The notes beneath the pieces were generated by a model, which did no database searches, had not been told where the DNA came from, and was given only the letters and a program-made list of their open reading frames with translations. A stretch of DNA of 64,000 bases from Faecalibacterium sp. I3-3-89 (GTDB taxonomy: Bacteria > Bacillota > Clostridia > Oscillospirales > Ruminococcaceae), in assembly GCF_023347275.1 (NCBI RefSeq), contig NZ_CP094468.1, positions 2,542,001 to 2,606,000 on the forward strand, written 5' to 3'. The position numbers were made by a program, and so were the translations under genes. Every line of letters starts with the position of its first letter. Position 1 is the first letter of the stretch. Below are positions 23,285-31,973 of the stretch, piece after piece.

Positions 23285-24874
23285 ATGTTCAAGTTTTCAA
23301 GAAGAATACGTGCATATAAATGCCTATATCTTTTTATATCTTTGATCTATATGCCGTGTACATTTTTGGGAGAAATATATCTGCAAAAGTTTATTGATCA
23401 GAAAAACTTGAATTATTTTATGTTCGGATCTTTGATGGCGTTGTTTTTTGTGACATTTATGCTTAAATTTTTAAGGTCATACGTCAAGAACTGTCTGGAT
23501 AATGATGGTATTCTGGAAGGTCAAAGATTAATCTTTAATCAATCTTTGTGGCATAAAACAAAAGAGAACGAAGGAACATTGCTCTATAACCTGACAGAAG
23601 ATACATATAAAATGATGCCATGGTATACTTCGGGAAAATCAGAGCTAACATTAGAAGTTTTGAATGTGGCATTTATGATTTTTCTGATAATGTCGATAAA
23701 TTTCTATTTAACATTGATTGCCTGTTTCTTTTTATTGATTAGTTCTTGGCTTGCAAACAGCTGCAGCATAGCATTTGCAAAAGCAGAAAATAATCGGCAA
23801 AAAATGAAGGGCTTTCTGAACCAGTATATCGTAAACACAGAGAGAAACATTAACACAATTCGACAGCTGGACAAAGCAGATTATTTTGAGGAACAATTCG
23901 AAAAAGTTGTAGAGCAAAATTATACATCAACGTTAAAAATCGCGATCGTAAGAAAGACAGTTTTTATTACTCAGCTTGTTTTTTCTGGGGAAGTTCTTCC
24001 TTTTATGGTTTTGTTTTTAGGGGTCGTTTTATCCTTTTATGGATATGCGTCAGTTGGCGAAACAATTGTTATCATGGACTCCATGGTGAAGATTTCAAAT
24101 TCCATCCAGTCGATCGGTGATGATATTTCTCAATGCCATCTGTCGACTGATATATACAACAGGGTACAGAAGACAATCCATTCGGACTCGCTTACAGAAA
24201 AAGGATTGCAACAAGAAGTTCCAGAATTCAAAAACTTTGACATTACAATATCCAATAGATTCTGCCCTTCCAATGAACAGTCTACGTTGCCACCACGTGA
24301 ACTTGATATCAAATTTTCACGAGGCGAAGTGGTTTTAATAAAAGGAAAAAGCGGAACAGGAAAATCCACACTTGCAAAAATAATCACCCGAATGATTTCA
24401 CCCAATCAGATCAACGGACATATTAGGTATAATGGGCAGGACTTTTTACAATTCGATCCGGATGAATATAAAAAACGCGTTCTGATGGTCGAGCAAAACA
24501 CCGTGTTATTTTATGGAACTGTGTTAGAAAATATAACGATGGAATGGAATGCAGCTCCCGATGAAATAGATGAAGTGGTTGTGGCATGCGGTCTGTCGGA
24601 ATTTGTTGCGGAACATGGGCTTGCGTATGCAATACCTTATGGTGGCGAAAACTTGAGCAGTGGTGAACGGCAAAGAATCGGGATTGCAAGGCTTCTGCTT
24701 CGTAAGCCAGATGTTATCATTCTTGATGAGCCAACCAGTGCACTCGACCACGACCTGAAAGAAGCCGTTTCAAAGGGGATCGTTGATTTTGCGAAGAAGC
24801 ATAAAATGACCCTTGTGATTATTTGTCATGGGGAAGAGTTTGATCCGTATAGCTCTCAGATCATTCAACTGTAA
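23285..24874 (+). CDS. ABC exporter half-transporter (first)
   Basis: 529 residues: a membrane domain of about five to six helices (1-290), then an ATPase domain. Walker A is at 354-361 (GKSGTGKS), signature LSSGERQR, Walker B VIILDEPTSALD and H-loop CHGEE. It lacks an N-terminal C39 peptidase domain, so it exports without cutting a leader. AGAAGGAGTAATA precedes the ATG. It follows the precursor by about 190 bp of hairpin-rich sequence and is 14 bp before a second half-transporter, so the two probably form a heterodimeric peptide exporter or self-immunity pump. Confidence 0.88.
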   Translation: MFKFSRRIRAYKCLYLFISLIYMPCTFLGEIYLQKFIDQKNLNYFMFGSLMALFFVTFMLKFLRSYVKNCLDNDGILEGQRLIFNQSLWHKTKENEGTLLYNLTEDTYKMMPWYTSGKSELTLEVLNVAFMIFLIMSINFYLTLIACFFLLISSWLANSCSIAFAKAENNRQKMKGFLNQYIVNTERNINTIRQLDKADYFEEQFEKVVEQNYTSTLKIAIVRKTVFITQLVFSGEVLPFMVLFLGVVLSFYGYASVGETIVIMDSMVKISNSIQSIGDDISQCHLSTDIYNRVQKTIHSDSLTEKGLQQEVPEFKNFDITISNRFCPSNEQSTLPPRELDIKFSRGEVVLIKGKSGTGKSTLAKIITRMISPNQINGHIRYNGQDFLQFDPDEYKKRVLMVEQNTVLFYGTVLENITMEWNAAPDEIDEVVVACGLSEFVAEHGLAYAIPYGGENLSSGERQRIGIARLLLRKPDVIILDEPTSALDHDLKEAVSKGIVDFAKKHKMTLVIICHGEEFDPYSSQIIQL

Positions 24875-24888
24875 AAGATAGGTGAACG

Positions 24889-26499
24889 ATGAAAAAATTG
24901 CTGAATGTGTATTCTTCGTTGAAAAAAGACAGAAGTTTATTTTCGCTCTCGTTTTTAATTGAATTTGCATGGAATCTGCTCCTGATTGAACTGCTGGATC
25001 GGTTGATGGCGTATTCCGCACAGTCTGATCTTTGTCTTTTTTCAAAAACTTCCGTTCTGTTTTGCATTGGTGCAGTCATTTTTGTTCTGCTTGTTTTTTC
25101 CGATCAATATTTTTTCCGAAAGCTGAAAGGGGTTGGCGAACTCAAATTACAAGAATATACCTATGGCTGCTTCCTGAAAAATCTTTCTTCTGTACAGTGC
25201 CAAAAAGCAGGAGATTTGGTGTCCGCAGTCAATCGGAATACGGAAGTCATTTCGCAATGGATGTCAACGGGTGTTGTGAACACCATTCTTCAAACATTTC
25301 TGCTGCTGGCATATCTTTTGATCCTACTTCTTCATAATGCAGTGGTTACGATGATTACCGTATTCATTATTATCGTGATTTTCTTACTCTCAAAGCTATA
25401 TGCGCAAAAGGAAGCTGCATATACAGCCGAAAAGCAAACCAGATATTCTGAAATAAACTCGAAATTGCTAGACACCTTAAACAATCGAAATTTGATCTAC
25501 GCATTAAACAATGAGGCTTTCTTCTCCAACAAGTTAAAAACATTCCATGACCAGATCAGCCAGTCTGTACTTGTTCCTTTAAGCCGGTATACCGCTTTGA
25601 GAAATGCAATGTTGACATTCATGATCAACACGTTGCCCGTTATTGTTCTTGTCTCAACGATTTTGCTTGCCAAGCTTGGAAAAGCAACTGGGAGCGATGC
25701 GATCACGATGATGCTTATCGCTCAAAAATTAAATGGTCCGATCATTTTGCTGACCGATTTGATTGCAGATCAAAAGAAAGCATCCGAAATGTATGCAAAA
25801 TCAAAATCCCTGTATACAGAAAAAGCTGACGAGCATCGTGGAAATCTCATGCAGGATTTCGAGGAAATGCGTGTTGAGATTCACGAGTTCCAGTATACCG
25901 ACTGTAGTGATAAAATTCTTGTTGGTCTGCAATTTCAGTTTAAGAGGGGAGATTTGGTGCTGATCAAAGCTGCCAGTGGTAAAGGAAAAACGACCTTAAT
26001 CGAATTGATGTCCAGGTTGATTCCAGCGGACGGGCTGTGTGGCAGTATAAAGTATAACAATCAATTGATTTCTAATTTTGATTTGAAAGATTACCACTGC
26101 AGGGTGCTGTTAGTGGAGAGAACACCTGCGCTGATCGATGGAACCTTGTATGAAAACCTCGTATTGGGAGATATTTTTTATCCAGAATGGATTGAGGAAA
26201 TAATTCATGTGTGCGTATTACAGGACTTCATTCAAGGAAGAGATCAATCCTACCAGATTCAAGGAGATGGGAGCAATATCAGCGGAGGTGAACGGCAGCG
26301 AATCGGTCTTGCCCGAATGTTATTGCGTCGACCGGAGATCATTCTTTTGGATGAAGTCACCAGTGCGCTCGATTCAAAGACAAAAAGCGTTTTGGTAAAC
26401 CGATTGCTGACATTTGCTCAGAAATATAATATGACAATTATTGCGGTTTCCCATGATGACTCATTTGATGCGCACTGTACGCAATTGATTCATCTTTAA
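24889..26499 (+). CDS. ABC exporter half-transporter (second)
   Basis: 536 residues with the same membrane-plus-ATPase layout. Walker A reads AASGKGKT (Ala for the first Gly, allowed), signature ISGGERQR, Walker B IILLDEVTSALD and H-loop VSHDD. Both catalytic glutamates are kept in this pair, so neither half looks degenerate. No peptidase domain. Last gene of the radical-SAM operon; AAAAGATAGGTGAACG precedes the ATG. Confidence 0.88.
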   Translation: MKKLLNVYSSLKKDRSLFSLSFLIEFAWNLLLIELLDRLMAYSAQSDLCLFSKTSVLFCIGAVIFVLLVFSDQYFFRKLKGVGELKLQEYTYGCFLKNLSSVQCQKAGDLVSAVNRNTEVISQWMSTGVVNTILQTFLLLAYLLILLLHNAVVTMITVFIIIVIFLLSKLYAQKEAAYTAEKQTRYSEINSKLLDTLNNRNLIYALNNEAFFSNKLKTFHDQISQSVLVPLSRYTALRNAMLTFMINTLPVIVLVSTILLAKLGKATGSDAITMMLIAQKLNGPIILLTDLIADQKKASEMYAKSKSLYTEKADEHRGNLMQDFEEMRVEIHEFQYTDCSDKILVGLQFQFKRGDLVLIKAASGKGKTTLIELMSRLIPADGLCGSIKYNNQLISNFDLKDYHCRVLLVERTPALIDGTLYENLVLGDIFYPEWIEEIIHVCVLQDFIQGRDQSYQIQGDGSNISGGERQRIGLARMLLRRPEIILLDEVTSALDSKTKSVLVNRLLTFAQKYNMTIIAVSHDDSFDAHCTQLIHL

Positions 26500-26517
26500 A
26501 AATAACTCTGCAAGCAG

Positions 26518-26546
26518 GGCGAGCTGGTACCAACTCGCGATTTTTG
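26518..26546 (+). terminator. Terminator of the radical-SAM operon
   Basis: GCGAG and CTCGC pair, with TGG/CCA inside, followed by GATTTTTG. Confidence 0.55.
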
Positions 26547-26657
26547 AATCAGATTTTTCAAATCCAAATTCAAAATGCTTGTTGGGCTGTGCCCAATCCC
26601 CTATCGTTCCGCATCGTACGATGCAGGCTGCGCGTTTGTTCCAAACACTTTTATAAC

Positions 26658-26708
26658 AAAAAAGATAGCCTAGGGCTCTTCCATGAGGGAAGGGTCCTAG
26701 GCTATCTT
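26658..26708 (-). terminator. Strong terminator after relaxase remnant
   Basis: On the minus strand GATAGCCTAGG and CCTAGGCTATC pair, extended by CTTCC/GGAAG, followed by TTTTTTG. It marks the boundary between the AT-rich island and the ICE backbone. Confidence 0.8.
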
Positions 26709-26711
26709 CGT

Positions 26712-27735
26712 TTATCGGGACTTCGTTTTTTCGGTGCTGCTCTTTTCCTCTGCAAAGAACAGTTCTACGTTTCTCTTTGCACGAAGAAGCTCCTGCATTT
26801 CTTCTTTCGCTTTACGATAGTCCGGGTAGAGTGCTTTCTTTTCCGTCAGCAGCTTGGAATATTCCGTATCCAGTTCTTTCACCTTGGGGAGCTTTTTCAG
26901 GTTAGCTTCATCGAATGCCGCTTTCGCTGCCTTGTGCAGTGTGATCTCTGCACGATGACCTTCCAGAAAGTGCTTGCTGTATCCGGTCTTTCGGTAGGCA
27001 TCATAGACTGGTCGCGTCTTGGCGTAGTTGATGATGTGTGCTTTCAGCACCGCAATTTCTGCCAGTCGATTTTCAGAATCTTTAATGGAATCGCCCAGTT
27101 CGTGATAGTGAGCAGTAGCAGCATCCACACGCTCCTGCATCTCCTCAATGCTGCCGATTTTATTTTCCTGCAAAAAAATCAGGGTCTTGGACATCTCTTT
27201 CAAATTGTAGCGTTTAGCCCACCGTGCATAGCCTTCGCTTTTGCCCTCGGAGAGTTTTGCCTGAATGTCCACCAACAGGTGGAACGGCTGCTCTTTCGAT
27301 GGCTGCTTCTGATACGGGCGGTGTTCGGATTCTCCGGCAATGACCGCCTTGATTTCATCTTCACTGTATCCCGCGCCCAGTGTCCGAAAACGGATAAAGC
27401 GTTTCTGCCGTGTTCCTTTGACCGAAGTGTACTTTCCCCGTTTGATTTCGTAGCCCTGCTGTTCCAGCTTTTGAAGAAAGCCCTCGAAATTTGCGGGCCT
27501 CTCGTTCAGCAGGATGTTGTCGATTACGGCACACAGCTTATCACGATTACTTTCTCTGGGTGGATAAAGGGTGCGCTTCTGCCGCTCTCGGTACGGCTTG
27601 ATTTCAATAACAGACAGCTGATGTTCCAGACAAATCAAATCGCTCAACCGCTGCACGGCCAGCCCGGATAATAAAAAATCCCGAAATTTTCGGGTGCTGT
27701 CCAGCGCAGTGGAGTTGTAGATTCTTCGGTTTTGC
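26712..27735 (-). pseudogene. Relaxase, N-terminal catalytic domain lost
   Basis: The reading frame matches the part of a Tn1549-type relaxase that follows the nuclease domain: YNSTALDSTRKFRDFLLSGLAVQRLSDLICLEHQLSVIE, then a coiled-coil-rich C-terminus of about 250 residues. No HUH motif or catalytic Tyr remains. Upstream, the strong start AAGGAGGCCAAAATG at about 27.74 kb opens another frame that reads MPSKTEES and stops after 32 codons. So a deletion seems to have joined the start of a preceding gene to the relaxase interior. It may still yield a fragment from the ATG at 27656. Confidence 0.75.
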
Positions 27736-27770
27736 TTGGCATTTTGGCCTCCTTCTTCAGATTTTAGGGT

Positions 27771-27806
27771 ATAAAAATAGCGGGCAACCGGTTTGTGGTT
27801 GCCCGC
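27771..27806 (-). terminator. Terminator upstream of relaxase remnant
   Basis: GCGGGCAACC and GGTTGCCCGC pair, followed on the minus strand by TATTTTTAT. It ends the transcript of the 53-residue membrane protein gene. Confidence 0.65.
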
Positions 27807-27828
27807 AGGAAAGTGTATCGAGATAAGA

Positions 27829-27990
27829 TTATTTGCTATTGCCCTTTATGTACTTCATAACGCAGCACCCCATCACGATGACGGGAAGCACGGTTCGTAA
27901 ACCGAGGTCGCCGACCCGCACATTTACATCAATCACAAGCCCTGCAAACCATGCCGCTAAAGTGAAAACAGTTGCCCAACCGTAACTCAT
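27829..27990 (-). CDS. 53-residue membrane peptide
   Basis: ATG at 27990 with GAGGT 8 nt upstream. Two hydrophobic stretches (WATVFTLAAWFAGLVI and LRTVLPVIVMGCCVMKYI) make it a likely two-helix membrane peptide. Function unknown. It lies in the ICE backbone between the 129-residue protein and the relaxase remnant. Confidence 0.6.
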   Translation of the reverse strand: MSYGWATVFTLAAWFAGLVIDVNVRVGDLGLRTVLPVIVMGCCVMKYIKGNSK

Positions 27991-28013
27991 TGAAATTACC
28001 TCGTAAAGCTGTC

Positions 28014-28403
28014 TCAGTGCTTTGCCGCCAAGTTCTCGGCCATCTCCAGCAGACGGTCAAAGGTCTGCTTTTCTTCCGGCTCCTCGATCAGCTTTGCAAG
28101 GAGCGTACGGAACACATCGGTGCTATCGTGCCCCAACGCAACTGCAACTTTGTCGATGCAGTCGTGCAGTTTTTTGACAGCATCATCGGAGGGCTTGGAT
28201 TTCGTAAGCAGGTCGGACAGGTAGCTGATGAAGGGATAGGTGGAATCATCGTTGATGATCTCGTTGGTTTCCTCGATGATCTTCTGGTTATCTTCGGGGG
28301 TCATATCGCCCTTTTCTTCCCATATATCACGGGAAGAAGTGCGGCCTTTCAGAAAAGTGGCAAAGAGCAGGCGGTCGATGGGTGATCTTTTTTTGGTATC
28401 CAT
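28014..28403 (-). CDS. ICE backbone protein, unknown
   Basis: 129 residues, acidic and helical (VKKLHDCIDKVAVALGHDSTDVFRTLLAKLIEEPEEKQTFDRLLEMAENL). No motif recognised; I recall similar small proteins near relaxase genes of Firmicute ICEs. ATTGAAAGCGGAGGATAGCC before the ATG is a good ribosome-binding site. No membrane segment. Confidence 0.55.
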   Translation of the reverse strand: MDTKKRSPIDRLLFATFLKGRTSSRDIWEEKGDMTPEDNQKIIEETNEIINDDSTYPFISYLSDLLTKSKPSDDAVKKLHDCIDKVAVALGHDSTDVFRTLLAKLIEEPEEKQTFDRLLEMAENLAAKH

Positions 28404-28447
28404 TGGCTATCCTCCGCTTTCAATTTTTCTGTGCATTAAAACTGGTT

Positions 28448-29160
28448 TTAGTATAGCATGAATGGAAGGATTCTATCAAGCCCACTTTCTTGCGGTTTGC
28501 GAAAATTTTTCGGAACAAAAGAGCCTATGTACGCCGCCCGCAGGCGGCAAAAATCAGTCCCGGGGAAATTCCAGCTCGGCAACTCCGCATCGGTCATAAG
28601 TTTCAGCTTCTCGACCACACCCTCGGACAGCTCCCGGAGAGCAAACTCATCGGGCATCAGGTAGCACTGCATGAGCCGAAGTTCCTGCATCAGCCCCAGC
28701 TGCGAGCCGGTGTTGTAGAGCATCATCAGCATCAGTTCCTCAGCATTAAAGTTCATGGGCATCCCTCGCTTTCTTACATCCAAAAGGGTTGCATTCACTC
28801 CTTTTTTCATTTCCGTGTTCTTTACCAGTTCGGTAATCATCGTATTGATCTCGGTCATAAATTCACCCGGCTCCATTTCGCCATGTTCGATTTGCAGCAG
28901 TTTCGCTTCCCAGTCAGCCGTCATATCCGCAGACTGAATCTCTTCGGGCATTACGGTAATGAGGGCCTTTCCCTTATCCGTGGGCAGCAGCACCTTGGTT
29001 TTCTTGTTGCCCTTGCGCTCCAGAAAACCCTTCTGCACCAATTTTTCAATAGTTGCGGCACGAGTTGCCGGTGTGCCGATGCCCTGACGTTCCACGCCCT
29101 CCGGCATACTGTCTGCACTGGCGGTTTCCATAGCGTGCAGCAGGGTGTCCTCTGATACAT
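28448..29160 (-). pseudogene. topB C-terminal fragment fused to a TTRAP-like tail
   Basis: The frame begins VSEDTLLHAMETA...GIGTPATRAATIEKLVQKGFLERKG, the late part of DNA topoisomerase III; everything N-terminal, including TOPRIM and the catalytic Tyr, is absent. The same frame continues as MNFNAEELMLMMLYNTGSQLGLMQELRLMQCYL, which matches transposon-transfer-assisting small proteins, and ends in an unfamiliar tail. The break at about 29160 coincides with the left end of the nested element. Confidence 0.7.
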
Positions 29161-29170
29161 TTTGTCAAGG
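29159..29170. repeat. Left inverted repeat of nested element
   Basis: ATTTTGTCAAGG; the inverse at the other end is CCATGACAAAAT, 11 of 12 matching. Confidence 0.5.
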
Positions 29171-29175
29171 TGGTT

Positions 29176-29367
29176 TTAAGAAATTTTCCCGCAATCGTTC
29201 ATAATAAGCCGCTTGATTTTATCGCTCATAGTTTCCTTGCTGGTGGTGCTGAAGTGGATTTTCACCCGATAGGTCGTGTTTCCGATTTTCTTCACAATAT
29301 CGGGCTGTTCTGCTTCCTTTACGGTCAGAGGGGAAGCGTTTGCGGGGGTGCTGGCTTTATTGCTCAT
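29176..29367 (-). CDS. tnpW: TnpW-family transposon protein
   Basis: 63 residues. The core IVKKIGNTTYRVKIHFSTTSKETMSDKIKRLI is the signature of TnpW-type proteins of Tn4451-like elements. Function unknown; not needed for excision in Tn4451 as far as I recall. GGAAAGGAGAGCCT precedes the ATG. It lies at the left terminus of the nested element. Confidence 0.75.
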   Translation of the reverse strand: MSNKASTPANASPLTVKEAEQPDIVKKIGNTTYRVKIHFSTTSKETMSDKIKRLIMNDCGKIS

Positions 29368-29485
29368 AGGCTCTCCTTTCCATGAAAAAAGCCCTCATGC
29401 TACGGCGCACAAGGGCTTATAGTCATTCTTCTATAACTCTGAAAGTGCGAAAGTGCAAAGTGCAAAGGGTCTGCGTTTTGCACTT

Positions 29486-31387
29486 TCAGCTTGCGGGTTC
29501 GGGTGGCTGCTTCTTCTTGATGAAGTTGTACCATTGACCGCCGACACGCCTTGCGCCTAAAATGCCGCCCATGTTGCGCTTGGCGTTCTGTACCGTCCTT
29601 TCGGATATTCCGGCTTCGGCTGCGGCTTTTACAATGTCCTCACTGGCAAGCTCTTTCCCGTCTGCAAGCAGGTCAAGTATCAGCCTTTCAGCCTGTTCGG
29701 TTTTGGTGGCGTTGTTGCCGCCCGCGCCGGACAGCAGCTCGTCAGCGGTGATGTCGTATTCGCCTATCCACGAAAAGCCCGTTTCCGGGTCAAGGCAAAA
29801 GGCAACGGGCTTGCCTTCCGGCGCAAGGGAAGATTTGTCATGGACGATAACGCGCACATTCGGCTCTCGCTTCACGCGCCCGATCAGCAGGACGCTCCTT
29901 GCTGCGGCGCGGAAGTCGATAGAACCTAAGCCCCGGTATGCGCTCTGCCCTCCGGCAGCTTTGTTCAGGTGTCCGATAAGGATAACGGCGCACCCGGTAC
30001 GCTCGGCAACATCGGCAAGGCGGCGGAACATGGGGCGCACTTCGTTTGCCCGGTTCATGTCGGTTTTTTCGCCCATGTACGCCTGTATGGGGTCAAGGAT
30101 AATCAGCCGCGCCCCGTTCTGTGTGATTGCCTTTTCTATGCGCTCATCGGACAGGGTAAGCTCCCGTTTGGCTTCATCAATCACAAGCACCCGGTCAAGG
30201 TCGGCTTCTGCTTCCATCAAGCGGGGCTTGACGGTATCGCCCAGCCCGTCCTCGGCAGTCTGGTAAATTACTTGGAATGGCGGCAAGGGCTTCATTCCCG
30301 GCAGCGTTCCCCCAGTGGTGCAGGCGGCGGCAAGGCGTAGGGCAAAAGTGGTCTTGCCCTCGCCGGGATTGCCCTGCACAATGGTTACTTTCCCAAAGGG
30401 AATATACGGCTCCCATAGCCATTCAACGGTCTGTGTGTCAACCTCGCTCATGCGGATAATCTCAACGGTTTCTTCCTGCGGCGGCTCTTTCAAGCCGTAG
30501 ATTGCTTCCCGCAAATACTTCCCGTCTGTGATTTCTGCCCGGTGCTGCAATACCTCGTTCCAGTCCTTGTAAAGCGGGAGAAGGCGGTGGACGGTGTAGC
30601 CCTCCGGCACAAGCTCCGCAAGGCGGCTGCAAGCATCGTTTCCGGCGTTGTCGCTGTCAAGGCAGAGGTACACGGTCTTGATGTTCGGACGGTCAGAAAG
30701 GAAACGCAAAAGGGCTTTTTCGCCCACGCCGCCCAACGCCAGATAGCTTTGCTTTTGCCAATCCTTTTTGAACAGGCAGAGGAAAGATAAGAGGTCTATC
30801 GGGGCTTCAAAGACAAACAATCTTTCGCCCTCGCCCCGGTAGCAGAAGTTAAAGGATTTGTCGCTGCCTTTCACATCAAGCCGGAAGCTCCCGGCTGTGC
30901 CGCGCTGGTGGGCGTAGCGTGGTATGCCGCTTTCATCTCTGCCGACAAATACGGCGTTATGGTGGGCGGCTTCCTCGTAAATATCGCCGCTGGCAAAGAA
31001 AAAGCCCGTCACATCTTCATCAATGCGGCGGGCGGCTGTGAGGTAGTTCCTCGCTGTTCGGTTGTCGGGGCTGCGGGGCGGCAGTCGGAAGTCAGAAAAG
31101 GACGCGGGGCTTGGTCTGTCCGGCGGCGGTGCAGCTCCCTTTTCTCCTGTGAGAAGTTCAACGGCTTCGGTGAAGCTCTTGCCGAAAAACTCCATGACAA
31201 AATCAATGGGTGCGCCGCCCTTACTCTGGCTGTGCCTGTACCATTTGTTTCCCCGGACGGTCAGGCTGTCGTGCCGCTTCCAGCGGTATTCATTTCCGGC
31301 GCGGGTAAGCTGCTCTCCCTGTGATTGCAGGAAAGAAACAAGGTCGGCTTGGTTGGCGCGGTCTATCTGTTCTTGGGTGTAGTACAT
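29486..31387 (-). CDS. TOPRIM primase / RecA-like helicase (DUF3991)
   Basis: 633 residues from the ATG at 31387 (GAGGTATCAGTC upstream). The N-terminus (residues 1-100) is a DUF3991-type primase domain with YRHSQSKGGAPIDFVMEFFG. A TOPRIM-like part follows with LFVFEAPIDLLSFLCL and TVYLCLDSDNAGNDA. Then a RepA/DnaB-like ATPase has Walker A GNPGEGKTT and a B-site ARLIILDP. The C-terminal wHTH (LASEDIVKAAAEAGISERTVQNAKRN) ends it. Probably replicates or unwinds the nested element during transfer; a tnpY-like position. Confidence 0.8.
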   Translation of the reverse strand: MYYTQEQIDRANQADLVSFLQSQGEQLTRAGNEYRWKRHDSLTVRGNKWYRHSQSKGGAPIDFVMEFFGKSFTEAVELLTGEKGAAPPPDRPSPASFSDFRLPPRSPDNRTARNYLTAARRIDEDVTGFFFASGDIYEEAAHHNAVFVGRDESGIPRYAHQRGTAGSFRLDVKGSDKSFNFCYRGEGERLFVFEAPIDLLSFLCLFKKDWQKQSYLALGGVGEKALLRFLSDRPNIKTVYLCLDSDNAGNDACSRLAELVPEGYTVHRLLPLYKDWNEVLQHRAEITDGKYLREAIYGLKEPPQEETVEIIRMSEVDTQTVEWLWEPYIPFGKVTIVQGNPGEGKTTFALRLAAACTTGGTLPGMKPLPPFQVIYQTAEDGLGDTVKPRLMEAEADLDRVLVIDEAKRELTLSDERIEKAITQNGARLIILDPIQAYMGEKTDMNRANEVRPMFRRLADVAERTGCAVILIGHLNKAAGGQSAYRGLGSIDFRAAARSVLLIGRVKREPNVRVIVHDKSSLAPEGKPVAFCLDPETGFSWIGEYDITADELLSGAGGNNATKTEQAERLILDLLADGKELASEDIVKAAAEAGISERTVQNAKRNMGGILGARRVGGQWYNFIKKKQPPEPAS

Positions 31388-31476
31388 GACTGATACCTCG
31401 CTTTCTATGGTTGAATTGTTCATAGCTTTGATGTAAAATGAAACCGAAAAATCGGAAGTTAGTGAGGTGCTGGATT

Positions 31477-31896
31477 GTGAATGAAAGAGAAAAAAATATT
31501 CACTTATGGTTTGAAATGTGGCTTACAAAACAGGATTTAGGTATTGATAATATTTTTGCAGAAGATGTAATTTATACTGAAAGTTGGGGTCCAAAATATA
31601 ATAACCGTCAAATCGTAAAACACTGGTTTCAGGAATGGAATACTCGTGGCAAAGTCGTTGCTTGGGAAATCAAACAATTTTTCCACAAAGGAAATCAGAC
31701 GATTGTGGAGTGGTATTTCAAAAATGAAATGAACAATGGGAGCATAGAGGAATTTGATGGAATTTCCCTGGTTGAATGGACAAAGGATAATAAAATAAAA
31801 TCATTGAAAGAGTTTGGCTGCAATTTGAATAATTATAATCCTTATGAGCATAGTGACCTGCCCGAATTTAGGGACGAAAGAGCAAGTTGGTTTTAA
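31477..31896 (+). CDS. NTF2-like (SnoaL-type) small protein
   Basis: 139 residues from a GTG at 31477 with GAGGTG 7 nt upstream. The pattern IHLWFEMWLTKQDLGIDNIFAEDVIYTESWGPKYNNRQIVKHWFQEWNTRGKVVAWEIKQFFHKGNQTIVEWYFKNE fits the NTF2/SnoaL cone fold. Ligand or enzyme role unknown. It is AT-rich and opposite in strand to its neighbours, so probably separately acquired cargo. Confidence 0.7.
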   Translation: MNEREKNIHLWFEMWLTKQDLGIDNIFAEDVIYTESWGPKYNNRQIVKHWFQEWNTRGKVVAWEIKQFFHKGNQTIVEWYFKNEMNNGSIEEFDGISLVEWTKDNKIKSLKEFGCNLNNYNPYEHSDLPEFRDERASWF

Positions 31897-31973
31897 TATT
31901 AGGAATCAATAGCGTCCATTTTATCGGAAAACATTTAGGACGGACAAGTAAAACAGCTTGCCCGTCCTTTCCT

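Noticed and set aside
27640..27745. A 32-codon gene beginning MPSKTEES with a strong ribosome-binding site
   Set aside because: Its later codons cover relaxase-derived sequence in a wrong frame; better explained as a start left from a deleted gene.
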